Program-made: the position numbers and the translations under genes
Assembly: GCA_034620365.1 (NCBI GenBank)
Contig: JAQGEQ010000376.1
Coordinates: 112,001-176,000 of the forward strand
Source of the DNA: Pegea sp. RAD2-039
Lineage: Eukaryota > Chordata > Thaliacea > Salpida > Salpidae
Direction: 5' to 3'
DNA length: 64,000 nucleotides
The notes under the pieces: model-generated
What the model was told of the DNA's origin: nothing
What the model saw: only the letters and a program-made list of their open reading frames with translations
Databases searched by the model: none
Shown here: one piece after another, positions 50,725 to 63,900 of the stretch
Position numbering within the stretch: the stretch's first letter is position 1
How the letters are laid out: each line of letters begins with the position of its first letter

Positions 50725-52057
50725 GACGTGTTCACGTTCCGTGTCTTTATGGAGAAGACAGTTAGAAGATTAAACAAGTCTTTCTTGCTGTTTTTACCCA
50801 GTTTCTTGGTACTTACTGCTGCTGGTGTGTCAATGAGTCATATAGGACACCCCTCTTTCAGAAACTCTTAGAAGATAAAAACTCTTTTGAAGATTTTGTT
50901 GTTAAAATAAAATTAAAAATATTTAAATAAAATTTTCTGTGAAACTTTAGTTTGAACAAATTCTTCTCTCTTATGGATTCATCAGGTTATAAATTAGGCA
51001 AATCATAGTTTTTATTTATATGAATATAATTATCGAATTTTAATATTTTTAAATGTAAATAGCAATATCTAGTTGTAAACGTTATGCAAATTACTACAGC
51101 GAAATGGTTTGCATAGTTTTATTTAAAGTAAACTTGAGACTAAAAAGTTTGCTTAGTATTATTTTAAAGGCTACTTTTCTAAATTTAGTTTCTGAAAACA
51201 TATTTAAATCGTCTAAAGAAATTAAAAGACCTAAACTTCAGTAAACCGTTTTGATGCACTATCTCCTAAAATCAAACAAACAATCAAAATTATGCCAAGT
51301 TAGTATTTATGTAGAAGAAATTTTAGGTTTTTAATTTTTTTACAGCAAAAAAAAATAAATATTTTTCAACAAAATTATTTAATTAAACTTGAAAAGAAAT
51401 AGAAAATGAGAAAATAACGAAAGCTTTATCAATTGTCATATACACAGTTGTACAAAAATTGTGGTCAATTTAGGTCAATAAATTGAGACTTCTAAATTAA
51501 ATATTATTCTAAAACTGGAATTTAATATAAAATTATGATTTCAAAGTTAGTTAGAAGAACAAAAATTATTCGAATCAAAAAAAATATTTATCAAAAAAAC
51601 AAAACTAAAATACTTTTAAAAGTCATGTGTTCTGGTGTGATTCGCCTCAAAAATTTAAATGTTTTCATAAAAGTTGCAAAGCCATTTTCAAGTGAAAATT
51701 TTAATCTAAAATTTTCTTAAAGAAGTAATTTTCTAGCAAAAGGTAATTTTAAATTCTACTAAGTTAACTCTAAAACTCTTTTGTAGAAATTTTTTTAGAA
51801 AATTGCTGATTTTAAGAAGGTTTATTAAATTGTAACAATATTAGACTGCGAATTTGCTTCTGAAACATTTCTTATCTATAAATAAATTTATTAAAGTTAA
51901 AATTTACCCAAAAATGAATTTGGCTTGTAAGGTTTTCTAGTTTTCAACTATTTAGCTACAGCGGTTTTTCTCCCTTTATTGATTAATTAGTTAACTTAGC
52001 AAAACATAACTAATATTACCGGGAAGATGTAACTAAGATGCAGTTGATTATATAAAC

Positions 52058-52267
52058 ATGTTAAAAATGTTGCTTGATATTGAAAATATTCTTAGAATTC
52101 TAGGAGAACAATTCAGGAATCTTAATAAGTTTTTGCTTTTTGTTAAAACTCAAGAATTATCTTATTTTCACTTACCTTTAAGAAATGTTTCCCAAATATT
52201 TTGTTTTGATCTTTTTTCTAAAATTGAAATCAAAAATACATTTTTAAATGTAAATCTAACAAGCTAG
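52058..52267 (+). CDS. 69-codon-type ORF, unit 7
   Basis: As in unit 5, with LPLRNVSQIF in place of LPLKKVSQMF. Lies inside the tract shared with unit 5. Confidence 0.25.
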   Translation: MLKMLLDIENILRILGEQFRNLNKFLLFVKTQELSYFHLPLRNVSQIFCFDLFSKIEIKNTFLNVNLTS

Positions 52268-53220
52268 GAGCAATAGAGCATTTCAGTTGCACTATATGAA
52301 ATTAAATTTGTTCAAATATTTACAGTTTTATCTAGTGGAAAGAATAATTATCAATTAATATCTAAACATTATAACGTGGACAAATATTTTGATTGAACAC
52401 TCTTTTTAGTATAATGATACTAAAGTAAAAACCTAATTTTACAAAATTATCCATTCTTAAAATCATGATTAAATGAATAGAGAAAGGAATTTTTACTAAA
52501 GTATTTTCTAAAGTTTATAAATTGTAATATTTTAAATATTTCTTTGTAGTCTGAAACTCAAAGATATAATTAAATTTTGTAAAGTAGTATGTGTTGTGCT
52601 TACTGATAATTATATATCTTTTTTGATGTTTAATATATCTTAAAATTAGTAAATTGTAACTTTTATGTAGGAACGTAAGTAAACAATCAGAAATAGTAAA
52701 AAAATTTAATTATAGATAATTTATATGTATAAGTTTAATAATTATCTTAGTCAAAGAATTAAAACAAAATGAAAAATTGTTGTGATAAGATTAGAGGGAA
52801 AAACTAAATAAACAGAAGATTTCTTTTTTAATATTTTTTTATGTAATTTTAAAGCTAAGAAGTTACAGTATCTTGTACTTCAGTTGTATGTTTAAAGTAA
52901 CTGTAAGCTAATGTTTGAATCAAGTTGGTTTTTCTTGTAATTAATTAAATAACTAGGTATAATTTTTTGTGTAAAATCTTCTACAAGTTGAGTAAAATTT
53001 TTTTACCACTTTTTTCAAAAAGAATTTATGGTGCTTATTTTAAATTGGTTAACACTAATATTTAAAATAAAATATGCTCTATATTTATCAAGACTTTTCA
53101 CTTCATGGACAACAAAATTGGATTCAATGTTTTGAAAGTAAAATTAAATCATTACTTTACATTTCAGTGACTTTTTGTTGAAATTTTGTGAAATTTTGAG
53201 CCTCGAAAACGTCTATTAAG

Positions 53221-54033
53221 ATGAGACCTAACGTAAACTTTGAGGTATTGGTGATTTTTAACTGTTACTCATTCAACATTAAATAATTGATTAAAATGCT
53301 TAAAATTATTGTTTTTTAGTCGAGATTTAAAGGTTCTTTGTCGTTTTATAATTTAATAATTATCAAATTATCATTTTTAATTTTCTATAAACTTATTTTT
53401 CATTTAACTTTCATTGTATGCCTACATTTGGTTTCTAAGACTAGCACGTGTTAATACCGATTTTAAATTTATATTATTCTTTATAGAACAGTGACCAACT
53501 TACTGATGAGGAACTCAATTTAGTTGTTAAAATTCTTGAATTTGCAGCAAAGGACTACAGTAACATGGATTTTATGGTAAAACTTACAAACCATAAAGCT
53601 ATTTAAAAGCTTATTATGAAAAAATATGTTTAATTAATAATTAGAATGTAAAACAAGTTTTTTTCTCCGGACTTGTAAATTTTGCCCATGTTTGCAGGAA
53701 TTGCGCGACGTAACTGAGGAAAGGATGAATCTTCTGTTTAGATTCGAGGAAATTGGAACAAGAAATGCATTTGAAATATTAATCAAGCAACTGGTAATTA
53801 CTTCTTTTTAAAAAGAATAAACATCTGACATTGTTTGATATATATTTTTTAGTCGTGATACTTTTTATTTACCGGCTTTGTCTAAATCTTTTTTTAATTT
53901 AAATGACATAGAAGACGAACTTAAATATCATTTTCTAAATTTAATGCTTAGCTAATGCTGTTAAACAAAACAGATATTTATTTAAACTTGAAAAACTTTT
54001 TAAATATTTTAGGAGTCTAATCTTCCTGAATAA
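53221..54033 (+). CDS. Small helical protein, paralogue A (unit 7)
   Basis: Exons 53221-53244, 53487-53576, 53698-53793 and 54013-54033, stop TAA. Most changed A copy: M47R puts a charge in the second helix, and it also has K60R and M67I. The gene lies to the right of the proposed unit 5/unit 6 crossover, which explains why a unit with a B-like middle carries gene A. Confidence 0.73.
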
Positions 54034-55559
54034 GAAGACTTCATCTCATAAGGTCAACTTATTATAATTTTTATTAGCTTATTTATTAAATTTTTTAACC
54101 AATGAAAGTATTTTCTAATTGTTATAAATTTATTCTATAAATATAATTTTTCTATTAAAAGTTGAAAGAAACTCCTTATGATAAAAATCTTTAAAATATA
54201 ACAAACTTATATTAATATACAAAAAAAGGCAGTAAATTAAAGTTTCATTTTGGTTTATAACTTATTATAAATTATCATTTTAAGAATAAGCTAAAGGAAT
54301 TTCCCTTTATAATGACAAAATCATATCCTTTAACTAAATTAATTTCTAGAAATAAAAGAAATTCGATTTAACAGAAACATCATTCAACATATGGAACTGG
54401 TTTTGAGGATATTTCTTCCACATTTCTTGATGATATCTTCAGACATTTGTTTTGTTGAGCTTGTTGTCTCGAAATCAATATATACAAATGATGGAGAAAT
54501 TTCATTGTGTTTATTATCACTGAGTTTTAAGTTCAAAATTTAGAGAGTTCAGATTTTGATCAAATAAATTGATTGACATCAAAGTTTTTTTTAGTTTGTT
54601 TGTTAAAAATAGTAATTAAACAAGCATCTTTAATTATTCTAAAAGCAGGTATAAAACATGTGTCAACTCCAATACAATTACAGTACTAGATATAAAGAAA
54701 TTGCAGAGGTGTAGTCGAACAAATCAAGAAAAATAATAAATTAGTTTATTTCTAAAATTTTTTATAACAAGTAATACAATCAGATTAGAATCATGAAAAG
54801 AAAGTTGTCAACAAGAAAAATAATTTCCTCAGCAGCCTTGATGCTATTAAACAGAGTCTTGTATTGAGTTTTGTTATTCAGCTAATTTAGTAGTTTCACT
54901 GAAAATTTCCAACAAAACCGAAGCAGCCAAAACTCGTCATCAATGTCTTTAGCCAGATTAAATAAAACTAACGAAAAAAAAACTTAAAATTTGAAATAGT
55001 ATAGGAAAGACTACTAAAAGAAATGATTTAAACTTTTAAGTTTTCAATGTAAAAAGATGTAGAAGTATAAGAATAAAACTGATTGTAGCAGAAAAGGTGA
55101 AATTTCTAATATTAGATGACATAATTAAGCATAAAAGACGATATAAAGATATCTGGAGAAAACGATTATAACAAAATTTCATTTTGAAAGCAAAACACTT
55201 ATCAGAAATTATTATTTATTTGAATATAAATTTTTCAAATACATTCTTGGTTTGCTGCGCTTTAGTTGGCTGATGAAATCTTCTATGAAATCAAAGCTCT
55301 TTCAAAAAATGATGAAACTTGTCATTTCATCTTTCACTTTATAGATGTTTTCTTATACTGCTGTAATAATAAAGAATTTTTAGTTTCCTGCTTGATAATT
55401 GCCAACTAGTCAAAAAATTGGTTTAATTTAAAAAATAATTAAAATCTTTCTTAAATACTTACTTAGTTAGATTGTCACAAAGTTTTATTCTCTTGATTGA
55501 AAGTTGTTACTAACTTTATTAAGCATGAAGGGAACCGTAGATTTACTTTTGAAATCATG

Positions 55560-55877
55560 TGACGTCATTGATACGATTAAAGGGCGAAGGATGACGTCAG
55601 TATTATTCATTTATACTTTAACATAATATACTTACTTATGCTTCGCTGGTTAGCATTCTACATTCTAATTATGAAATTTGTACCATAATGTAATAAAAGC
55701 GCAATTTCATTTTGTGACTTGTATCTTATGATTGCTGATGACGTCATCTAAGAATATACAAGAAGTTGAGCTCAAATCTTTCAGTTTCACAGAAATATTA
55801 CGGCTACAATTACGGCTACAACATCCATAAGAATTTTTTTTTCAGTTTTAACTTCAGTTCAATCGATGGTGACGTCA
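55560..55877. promoter_or_regulatory. CRE cluster, unit 7
   Basis: TGACGTCA at 55560, 55592, 55739 and 55870 (spacings 32, 147, 131). The longer last gap comes from a short duplication (tacggctaca repeated) near 55800. Confidence 0.7.
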
Positions 55878-56821
55878 CACAGCAACGACACTCGTACTTG
55901 TGTAAGCACTCTGTTAAGACAAAAGGTATTTATAATCAATTAATAAATTTGAAAGTTTTAATAATTTAAGACTGGTAAGAATGGTTTTTTAATTTTATAA
56001 ATAATATTAGACTCAACTAGATAAACAAGTTAGAAAGAGATACTTTTGTGCATAGACAAATAGAATTCTTATTTATTGATTTCATATGCTTATTTATGTC
56101 TTGCAACTCTGTTACTTATATTTTAACTTTTACATTTACTACTCGTCTAATATCTTTTACATTTACTAGTACTACATCTTTTGCTAACATTTTAATTCTT
56201 TTGAAAACTGTTTATAAAATTGATAAAAACGAACTTATGATTTGCTGTAATTTTTCCTTTTCTATTTCTTTAATCATGTTAAATTTAATAATGCTGAATC
56301 TCTTTAAACATTAAAATTTGGATTAAAATATTATTTTCTACTAATTAGACGAAGATGTCATACTTATCTCATTCTACTTATCTCCAGTAGAATATATACA
56401 CTTCTGTTTCAAAGAATTAAAAATTCAGAACTTTTTGTTCAGAAAAATTTTTTTAGTTCTACTTTAATAATCTTTTTAAATTTTGTTTGAAAGTTTGATG
56501 TCTTTCATTGGGATGATGAGAGTGCAGATTTATAATAAATTAATCTAATGGTTTGCAGTGGAGAAAAGTAAAATCTCTTATGTAGCTAGCCCAGGACTTC
56601 TTCTCCTAAATTTGTGTAGAAGAGTATAATTATGATGTCTATGATCACATGGAACTATTTTCATACTTCTCCAAATTGTTGATAATATATAGGATAGTAT
56701 TCAGTTTGATTTTCCTTCTATTATATTGACCTATACAAGGTTTGAAAAGTGACATACCTTAGTTTATTTGTCCAAAAACATTTTGAAAACGATTTGAATC
56801 TTCCCTCTGTTGTTTTCTCTC

Positions 56822-56898
56822 TTATGAAGCAGTTTGTTTTTTGCCGTTTTTTGTATCACAGGAACCTGGACAGCCTTTTTTGCTTGCTACTTGTACTC
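56822..56898 (-). other. Cys-containing exon-like segment, unit 7 (first copy)
   Basis: Same frame as 23202-23278. The surrounding kilobase is practically identical to unit 3 at a constant offset of 33,620. Confidence 0.35.
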
Positions 56899-57664
56899 CT
56901 GTAACAAATAAGGCTCATAAATCTCCTTACAAAATTTCTTCATTCAAACTCTTTTGTCAGAATCTCTGAGATGTCAAAAACAAATTATTTTTGGCTGAAA
57001 AATTCACAAAAGTTGTAGAAGCTAAAGAAAACTCATTTTCACCCAAAATCAAAGCTATTATGAAGATAATTTTTTGTTTTGAAATTTCTGTTTGCTATCT
57101 GTAAATTGAAATAACTAATTTAAAAGGATATTCTGAGAAATGACTCTAAGACTTTTAGATATATTGGAAACTTAGAGAAAAAATATTAAAAATTAGAAAA
57201 TTAAAAACAGAAAAGTTATTAGCAAATTAATTTTTCATTTAAAAAACATATCTAATTAATTAATAAATTTGAAAGTTTTAATAATTTAAGACTAGTAAGA
57301 ATAGTTTTTCAATTTTATAAATGATATTAGACTCAACTAGATAAGGAAGTTAGAAAGAGATACTTTTGGGCGTATAAATAGAAATTTTACTTGATGATAA
57401 CATTTGCTTATTTTTGTTTTGCAACTCTTTCACTTATATTTTAACTTTTATATTTACTACTTGTCTACTATCTTTTACAATTACTAGTATTACTTTGTTT
57501 CCTAAGATTTTAATTCTATTGAAAACTGTTTGTTTATAAAATTGAAAATCAATAATGTGTAATATGCTATAATTTTTCCTTTTCTTTTTTTTACACTTAA
57601 TTATCTTCTTTTATCGATAATTCCGATTCTTTTGATCTATACTATGTTTGAAAAATGACATACC

Positions 57665-57804
57665 TTAGTTTATTTGTCCAAAAACATTTTGAAAACGATT
57701 TAGATCTTCCCTCTGTTTTTTTCCCTTTTGGTTAGCAGTTTGTTTCTTGCCATTGTTTGCATCACAGGAACTTGGACAGCTAGTTTGGCTTGCTACTTGC
57801 ATTC
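57665..57804 (-). other. Cys-containing exon-like segment, unit 7 (second copy, long frame)
   Basis: Behind the ttacag acceptor the frame starts MQVASQTSCPSSCDANNGKK. Because the usual TCA-TAA is replaced by AACCAAAAG, it runs on for another two dozen or so polar residues (Gln, Arg, Asn rich) to TAA at 57665. It may be the undegraded form or a simple read-through. Confidence 0.33.
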
Positions 57805-59579
57805 CTGTAACAAATAAGGCTGATAAATCCTTTTAACAAAATTTCTTCATTCAAACTCTTTTGTCAGAAACTCTAAGATGTCAAAAACAAATTATTTTTG
57901 GCCGAAAAATTCACAAAAGTAGAAGTTAAAGAAGACTCGATTTTACCCAAAATCAAAGCTAGTAGGAAGAAAATTTTCAATTTTATAATTTTTAATTGCT
58001 ATCTGTAAATTGAAATAACTAATTTAAAAGGATATTCTGAGAAATGACTCTAAGACTTTTAGATATATTGGAAACTTAGAGAAAATATTAAAAATTAGAA
58101 AATTAAAAACAGAAAAGCTATTAACAAATTAATTTTTCAATAAAAAAATATATCTAAACATTTTACACATTTTTGAGTCTAAACTATTTTGAAAATGTAC
58201 AAATTTAGTTAAATTATTTGCAACTTGTTCATAAAATTTATAATTTTAATTAAAACTTAAAAAGTTAGTAGAATTTCATTTATATAAATAATAATAAAAA
58301 TATATTACATATGAATAATCCTTTAAAGTCAAGAAGTTTTAGTAAAAAAAGTTTGATATAAGTAAATATATAAGTTATAAATATATATCAAAATAAGCAT
58401 AAGCAACACAAATGTTTATAAATTTGCTTAAATCAAGAAATTTACTTTTTTTATCAGAAAATATTTTATGATAGAAATCTTTGTAGCAAACTTGACCCCT
58501 CCTTAATATTATATTTTTCTTAGTGGTGAAAATTTGATAAAAATAACTTATAAAAAATAATATAAACAGTAAAAATCAAGATATATTTGGTGAAAAACCT
58601 CCAATGTAACAACCTTATAAATTTAACATGAATACAAGCATGTAGTTTCATACATTGGTATAAATTAAATTTTTAAATTTTTAAATTTAGAAAAATGGAT
58701 TAATTTTTGAAGTACTAACAGTTTTATTCTGGATTCAACAGATTATAATTATTTCTAACAAGTTCAGTCAACTCTTTTAATTTTATATAAAAACTTAACA
58801 ACATTCAATATAGTTCAAGCCATCAAATAGAATTTAAATTTTTTAAATATATTTTTTATAGACAATATACTAGGAACCCATACTTGGTAAGCTGTTAATA
58901 ATATATTTATTTGCTAAGTACATCATAAATCTAAATAAAGTTACTCAATCTTTATGAATTTGAATAAATCTTAATTGACACTAAACAATAATATAAACAA
59001 TTAAAAAAAAATTTTAATTTGGTTATTTTTAATTTTCATTTAATATATAATTATTTAGATGCTAGAACACAAGAAACACAGTAAAGAAATAATATTGAAA
59101 AAATAATACGAATTTTTTTCAAACTTTAATAAACTACTAAAACAAAATATATTATTTTAAACAGATTTTTTCAGCACTTAAACAAAATTATAAATAAGTT
59201 TATTGTAATAAGACCATCAGGACATGAAATTACTTACACACAAGAAGATAGACAAAAGAAGTTAAAATATAAAACAAAGCTTTTAAATATATTCATTGTA
59301 AAAGTACTTACTAAACTTTTCTTTATTACTAAAAAAATCCCCTTAACTTTTAAAGTTTGTCCATGTAGCACATGAGTATTTGTTTACCTAAAAAATTGAA
59401 CGAAAATGGCTACTTTCAAATTAAATTTTAAAACTCAAAACTCTAAAAGTGCTTTTTAGCTTATTTTAATAACTTTTAACAACCTAAATAGTATTTGTGA
59501 AAAATATTATAAAATACTTGTGATAATTCACGGCTAAACACTATTTATAAACCAAAAGATTCCACTATAATGCTGAAAA

Positions 59580-59963
59580 TCAGTTTGAAGATAATGCAAA
59601 AGTCTGTATAAAAACCAAACAAGAATTCAAAAAAAAATTAATTATCATTACTCTGATTGAAATTAAAGTATCTGGGTTTGTAACCAGTCCCCTGGCATCA
59701 ATGATCTTCACGCTGGATAGCACAATCAGCTTGGTGTCATCCTTTATAAACGAAGAAAACAATTTCAGTTGATGGAAACTTGTTATCTTGTTTGCGTCAA
59801 ACTTCCAGTCTGTTACTTTATGGAGCTTCTTGAAGATCATGTCCAACATTGCCACGATGCTTACATAGACAATAATCTTGTCAACATGTCCAACAATTCC
59901 TTCTGTTAAAACTGGGCAAAGAACTGACACAAATACTCTTGCCTCAAAGTCGGTGAATGACGT
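59580..59963 (-). other. Long 'VLCPVL...TDWKF' exon-like ORF, unit 8 (intact)
   Basis: Longest uninterrupted version. From the putative acceptor at 59963 the frame runs through SFTDFEARVFVSVLCPVLTE, VGHVDKIIVYVSIVAMLD, KKLHKVTDWKFDANK and IIDARGLVTNPDTL to a stop at 59580. Composition and codon choice look protein-like and are less A+T-biased than the flanks. It may derive from a host gene or a transposon-encoded protein; I do not recognise it. There is no ATG at the start, so it would be an internal exon. Confidence 0.42.
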
Positions 59964-60837
59964 CTATGTCTGAAGTATGGCTTTGACACGCGCACTGCGC
60001 ACTCTGGGTTCAATTCTGGGTAGATAAAATACATCAGGACCCAGGCTTCGCTTAGGTGAGGCATTACTATGCCAAGTTAGTAATTATGTAGAAGAAATTT
60101 TAGGCTTTCAATTTTTTTACAGCAAACAAAAAATTAAATATTTTTCAACAAAATTATTTAATTAAACTTGAAAAGAAATGGAAAATGAGAAAATAACGAA
60201 AGCTTTATCAATTGTCATATACACAGTTGTACAAAAATTGTGGTCAATTTAGGTCAATAAATTGAGACTTCTAAATTAAATATTATTCTAAAACTGGAAT
60301 TTAATATAAAATTATGATTTCAAAGTTAGTTAGAAGAACAAAAATTATTTGAATCAAAAAAAAATATTTATCACAAAAATAAAACTAAAATACTTTTAAA
60401 AGTCAAATCTTATGGTGTGATTCGCCACAAAAATTTAAATGTTTTTATAAAAGTTGCAAAGCCATATTCAATTGTAAAATTTTAATTTAACATTTTCTTC
60501 AAGAAGTAATTTTCAAGCAAAAGGTAATTTTAAATTCTACTAAGTTAACTCTAAAACTCTTTTGTAGAAGTTTTTTAGAAAATTGCTGATTTTAAGAAGG
60601 TTTATTAAATTGTAACAACTTTAGACTGCAAATTTGCTTCTGAAACATTTCTTATCTATAAATAAATTTATTAAAGTTAAAATTTACGCAAAAATGAATT
60701 TGGCTTGTAAAGCTTTCTGGTTTTCAACTATTTAGTTACAGCGGTTTTTCTCCCTTTATTGATTAATTAGTTAACTAAGCAAAACATAACTAATATTACC
60801 AGGAAGATGTAACTAAGATGCAGTTGATTATATAAAC

Positions 60838-61047
60838 ATGTTAAAAATGTTATTTGATAATGAAAATATTCTTAGAATTCTTGGAGAACAATTCAGAAAT
60901 CTTAATAAGTTTTTGCTTTTTGTTAAAACTCAAGAATTATCTTACTTTCACTTACCTTTAAAAAATGTTTCCCAAATGTTTTGTTTTAATCTTTTTTCTA
61001 AATTTGAAATCAAAAATACATTTTTAAAATTAAATCTAAGAAGCTAG
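60838..61047 (+). CDS. 69-codon-type ORF, unit 8
   Basis: Intact; its end (CFNLFSKFEIKNTF) groups it with unit 4 rather than with units 2, 5 and 7. Confidence 0.25.
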   Translation: MLKMLFDNENILRILGEQFRNLNKFLLFVKTQELSYFHLPLKNVSQMFCFNLFSKFEIKNTFLKLNLRS

Positions 61048-61999
61048 TAACAATAGTGCATTTCAGTTGCACTAAATGAAATTAAATTTGTTCAAATATT
61101 TACATTTTTATCTAGTGGAAAGAATAATTATCAGTTAATATCTAAACATTATAACGTGGACAAATATTTTGATTGAACACTCTTTTTAGTATTATGATAC
61201 TAAAGTAAAAATCTAATTTTACAAAAATCTCCATTCTTAAAATCATGATTAAATGAATAAAGAAAGGAATTTTTACTAAAGTATTTTCTACAGTTTATAA
61301 ATTGTAATATTTTAAATAATTCTTTGTAGTCTGAAACTCAAAGATATAATTAAATTTTGTAAAGTAGTATGTGTTGTGCTTAATGATAATTATATATCTT
61401 TTTTGATGTTTAATATATCTTAAAATTAGTAAACTGTAACTTTTATGTAGGAACGTAAGTAAACAATCAGAAATAGTAAAAAAATTTAATTATAGATAAT
61501 TTATATGTATAAGTTTAATAATTATCTTAGTCAAAAAATTAATAGAAAATGAAAGATTGTTGTGATAAGATTAGAGGGAAAAACTAAATAAACAGAAGAT
61601 TTCTTTTTTAATAATTTTTTATGTAATTTTAAAGCTAAGAAGTTACAGTATCTTGTACTTCAGTTGTATGTTTAAAGTAACTGTAAGCTAATGTTTTAAT
61701 CAAGTTGGTTTTTCTTGTAATTAATTAAATAACTAGGTAAAATTTTTGTGTAAAATCTTCTACATGTTGAGCAAAATTTCTTCACCACTTTTTTCAAAAA
61801 GAATTTATGGTGCTTAATTTAAATTGGTTAACACTAATATTTAAAATAAAATATGCTCTATATTTATCAAGACTTTTCACTTCATGAATAAAAAAATTGG
61901 CATTAATGTTTTGAAAGTAAAATTAAATCATTACTTTACATTTCAGTGACTTTTTGTTAACAATTTTTGAATTTTTGAGCCTTGAAAACGTCTATTAAG

Positions 62000-62812
62000 A
62001 TGAGACCTAACGTAAACTTTGAGGTATAAGTGATTTTTCACTGTTACTCATTCAACATTAAAAAATAGATTAAAATGCTTAAAATTATTGTTTTTTAGTC
62101 GAGATTTAAAGGTTCTTTGTCGTTTTATAATTTAATAATTATCAAATTATCATTTTTAATTTTCTATAAACTTATTTTTCATTTAAATTTCATTGTATGC
62201 CTAAATTTGGTTTCTAAGACTGGCACGTGTTAATACCGATTTCAAAGTTACATTATTCTTTATAGAACAGTGACCAACTTACTGATGAGGAACTCAATTT
62301 AGTTGTTAAAATTCTTGAATTTGCAGCAAGGGACTACCGTAACATGGATTTTATGGTAAAACTTACAAACCATAAAGCTATTTAAAAGCTTATTATGAAA
62401 AAATATGTTTAATTAATAATTAGAATGTAAAACAAGTTTTTTTCTCCGGACTTGTAAAGTTTGCCCATGTTTGCAGGAATTGCGCGACGTAACTGAGGAA
62501 ATGATGAATCTTCTGTTTAGATTCGAGGAAATTGGAACAAGAAATGCATTTGAAATATTGATGAAGCAACTGGTAATTACTTCTTTTTTAACAGAATAAT
62601 CATCTGACATTGTTTGATATATATTTTTTAGTCGTGATACTTTTTATTTACCGGCTTTGTCTAAATCTTTTTTTTAATTAAATGACATAGAAGACGAACT
62701 TAAATATCATTTTCTAAATTTAATGTTTAGTTAATGCCGTTAAACAAAACAGATATTTATTTAAACTTGAAAAACTTTTTAAATATTTTAGGAGTCTAAT
62801 CTTCCTGAATAA
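62000..62812 (+). CDS. Small helical protein, paralogue A (unit 8)
   Basis: Exons 62000-62023, 62266-62355, 62477-62572 and 62792-62812, stop TAA. Replacements K30R and S33R alter the otherwise invariant DYSNMD core to DYRNMD; K60R is also present. Splice sites are intact. Confidence 0.74.
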
Positions 62813-63160
62813 GAAGACTTCATCTCATAAGGTTAACTTATTCTAATTTTTATTAGCTTATTTATTCAATTTTTCCTACCAATAAAAGTATTTTTTATTT
62901 GTTATAAATTTATTCTATAAATATAATTTTTCTATTAAAAGTTGAAAGAATCTCATGGTCATAAAAATCTTTGAAATATAACAAACTTATATTATTATAC
63001 AAAAAAAGGCAAGTAAATTAAAGTTTCATTTTGGTTTATAACTTATTATAAATTATCATTTTAAAGATAAGCTAAAGGAATTTTTCTTTAAATTGACAAA
63101 ATCATATCCATTAACTAAATTAATTTCTACAACTAAATGAAATTTTATTTATTAGAAGCA

Positions 63161-63286
63161 TCATTCAACATATGGAACTGGTTCTGAGGATATTTCTTCC
63201 ACATTTCTTGATGATATCTTCAGACTTTTGTTTTGTTGAGCTTGTTGTTTCCAAATCAATATATACAAATGATGGAGAAATTTCAT
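63161..63286 (-). other. 41-codon minus-strand ORF in the gene 3' flank (example from unit 8)
   Basis: ATG frame MKFLHHLYILIWKQQAQQNK, then NVEEISSEPVPYVE and stop. In units 2, 3 and 6 an extra c (atttccttgatg) shifts this frame. There the overlapping frame (SPSFVYIDLETT...SEDIIKEMWKKYP) is the longer one (12060-12251 in unit 2). The two states of one indel mean at most one is coding. Confidence 0.2.
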
Positions 63287-63848
63287 TGTGTTTATTATCA
63301 CTGAGTTTTAATTTCAAAATTTAGAGAGTTCAGATTTTGATCAAATGAATTGATTGACATCAAAGTTTTTTTAGTTTGTTTGTTAAAAATAGTAATTAAA
63401 CGAGCAACTTTAATTATTCTAAAAGAAGTTATAAAACATGTGTCAACTCCAATACAATTACAGTACTAGATATAAAGAAATTGCAGAGGTGTAGTCGAAC
63501 AAATCAAGAAAAATAATAAATTAGTTTATTTCAAAAATCTTTTTAACAAGTAAACAATCAGATTAGAAACATGAAAAGAAAGTTGTCCACAAGAAAATAA
63601 TTTCATCAGCAGCCTTGATGCTATTAAACAGAGTCTTGTATTGAGTTTTGTTACTCAGCTAATTTCGTAGTTTCACTGCAAATTTCCAACAAAACCGAAG
63701 CAGCCAAAACTCGTCATCAATGTCTTTAGCCAGATTAAATAATTTAAAGAGAAAAAAAACTTAAAATGTGAAATAGTATCGAAACGACTACAAAAAAAAA
63801 ATGATTTAAACTTTTAAGTGTTTAATGTAAAAAGATGTAGAAGTATAA

Positions 63849-63900
63849 GCAAATAATAAGTATAAGTAATATATAATAATAATTAATTATTAAGTATAAG
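63849..63900. repeat. Private A+T-rich expansion, unit 8
   Basis: Repeats of aagtataag and aataataatta inserted in a segment that is continuous in the other seven units (compare 5486-5500). Confidence 0.6.

Larger units (their letters stand above)
49510..58873. repeat. Tandem unit 7 (type I start, gene A, type II tail; chimeric)
   Basis: It starts as a type I unit with a private short duplication near 50326-50346. From about 51540 to 52490 it follows unit 5 almost base for base, then switches to variants seen in unit 6 (for example gtgcttactgataatt). It carries gene A and ends with two tandem copies of the type II tail. This is what a crossover between a B-type and a C-type unit would leave. 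Confidence 0.92.
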
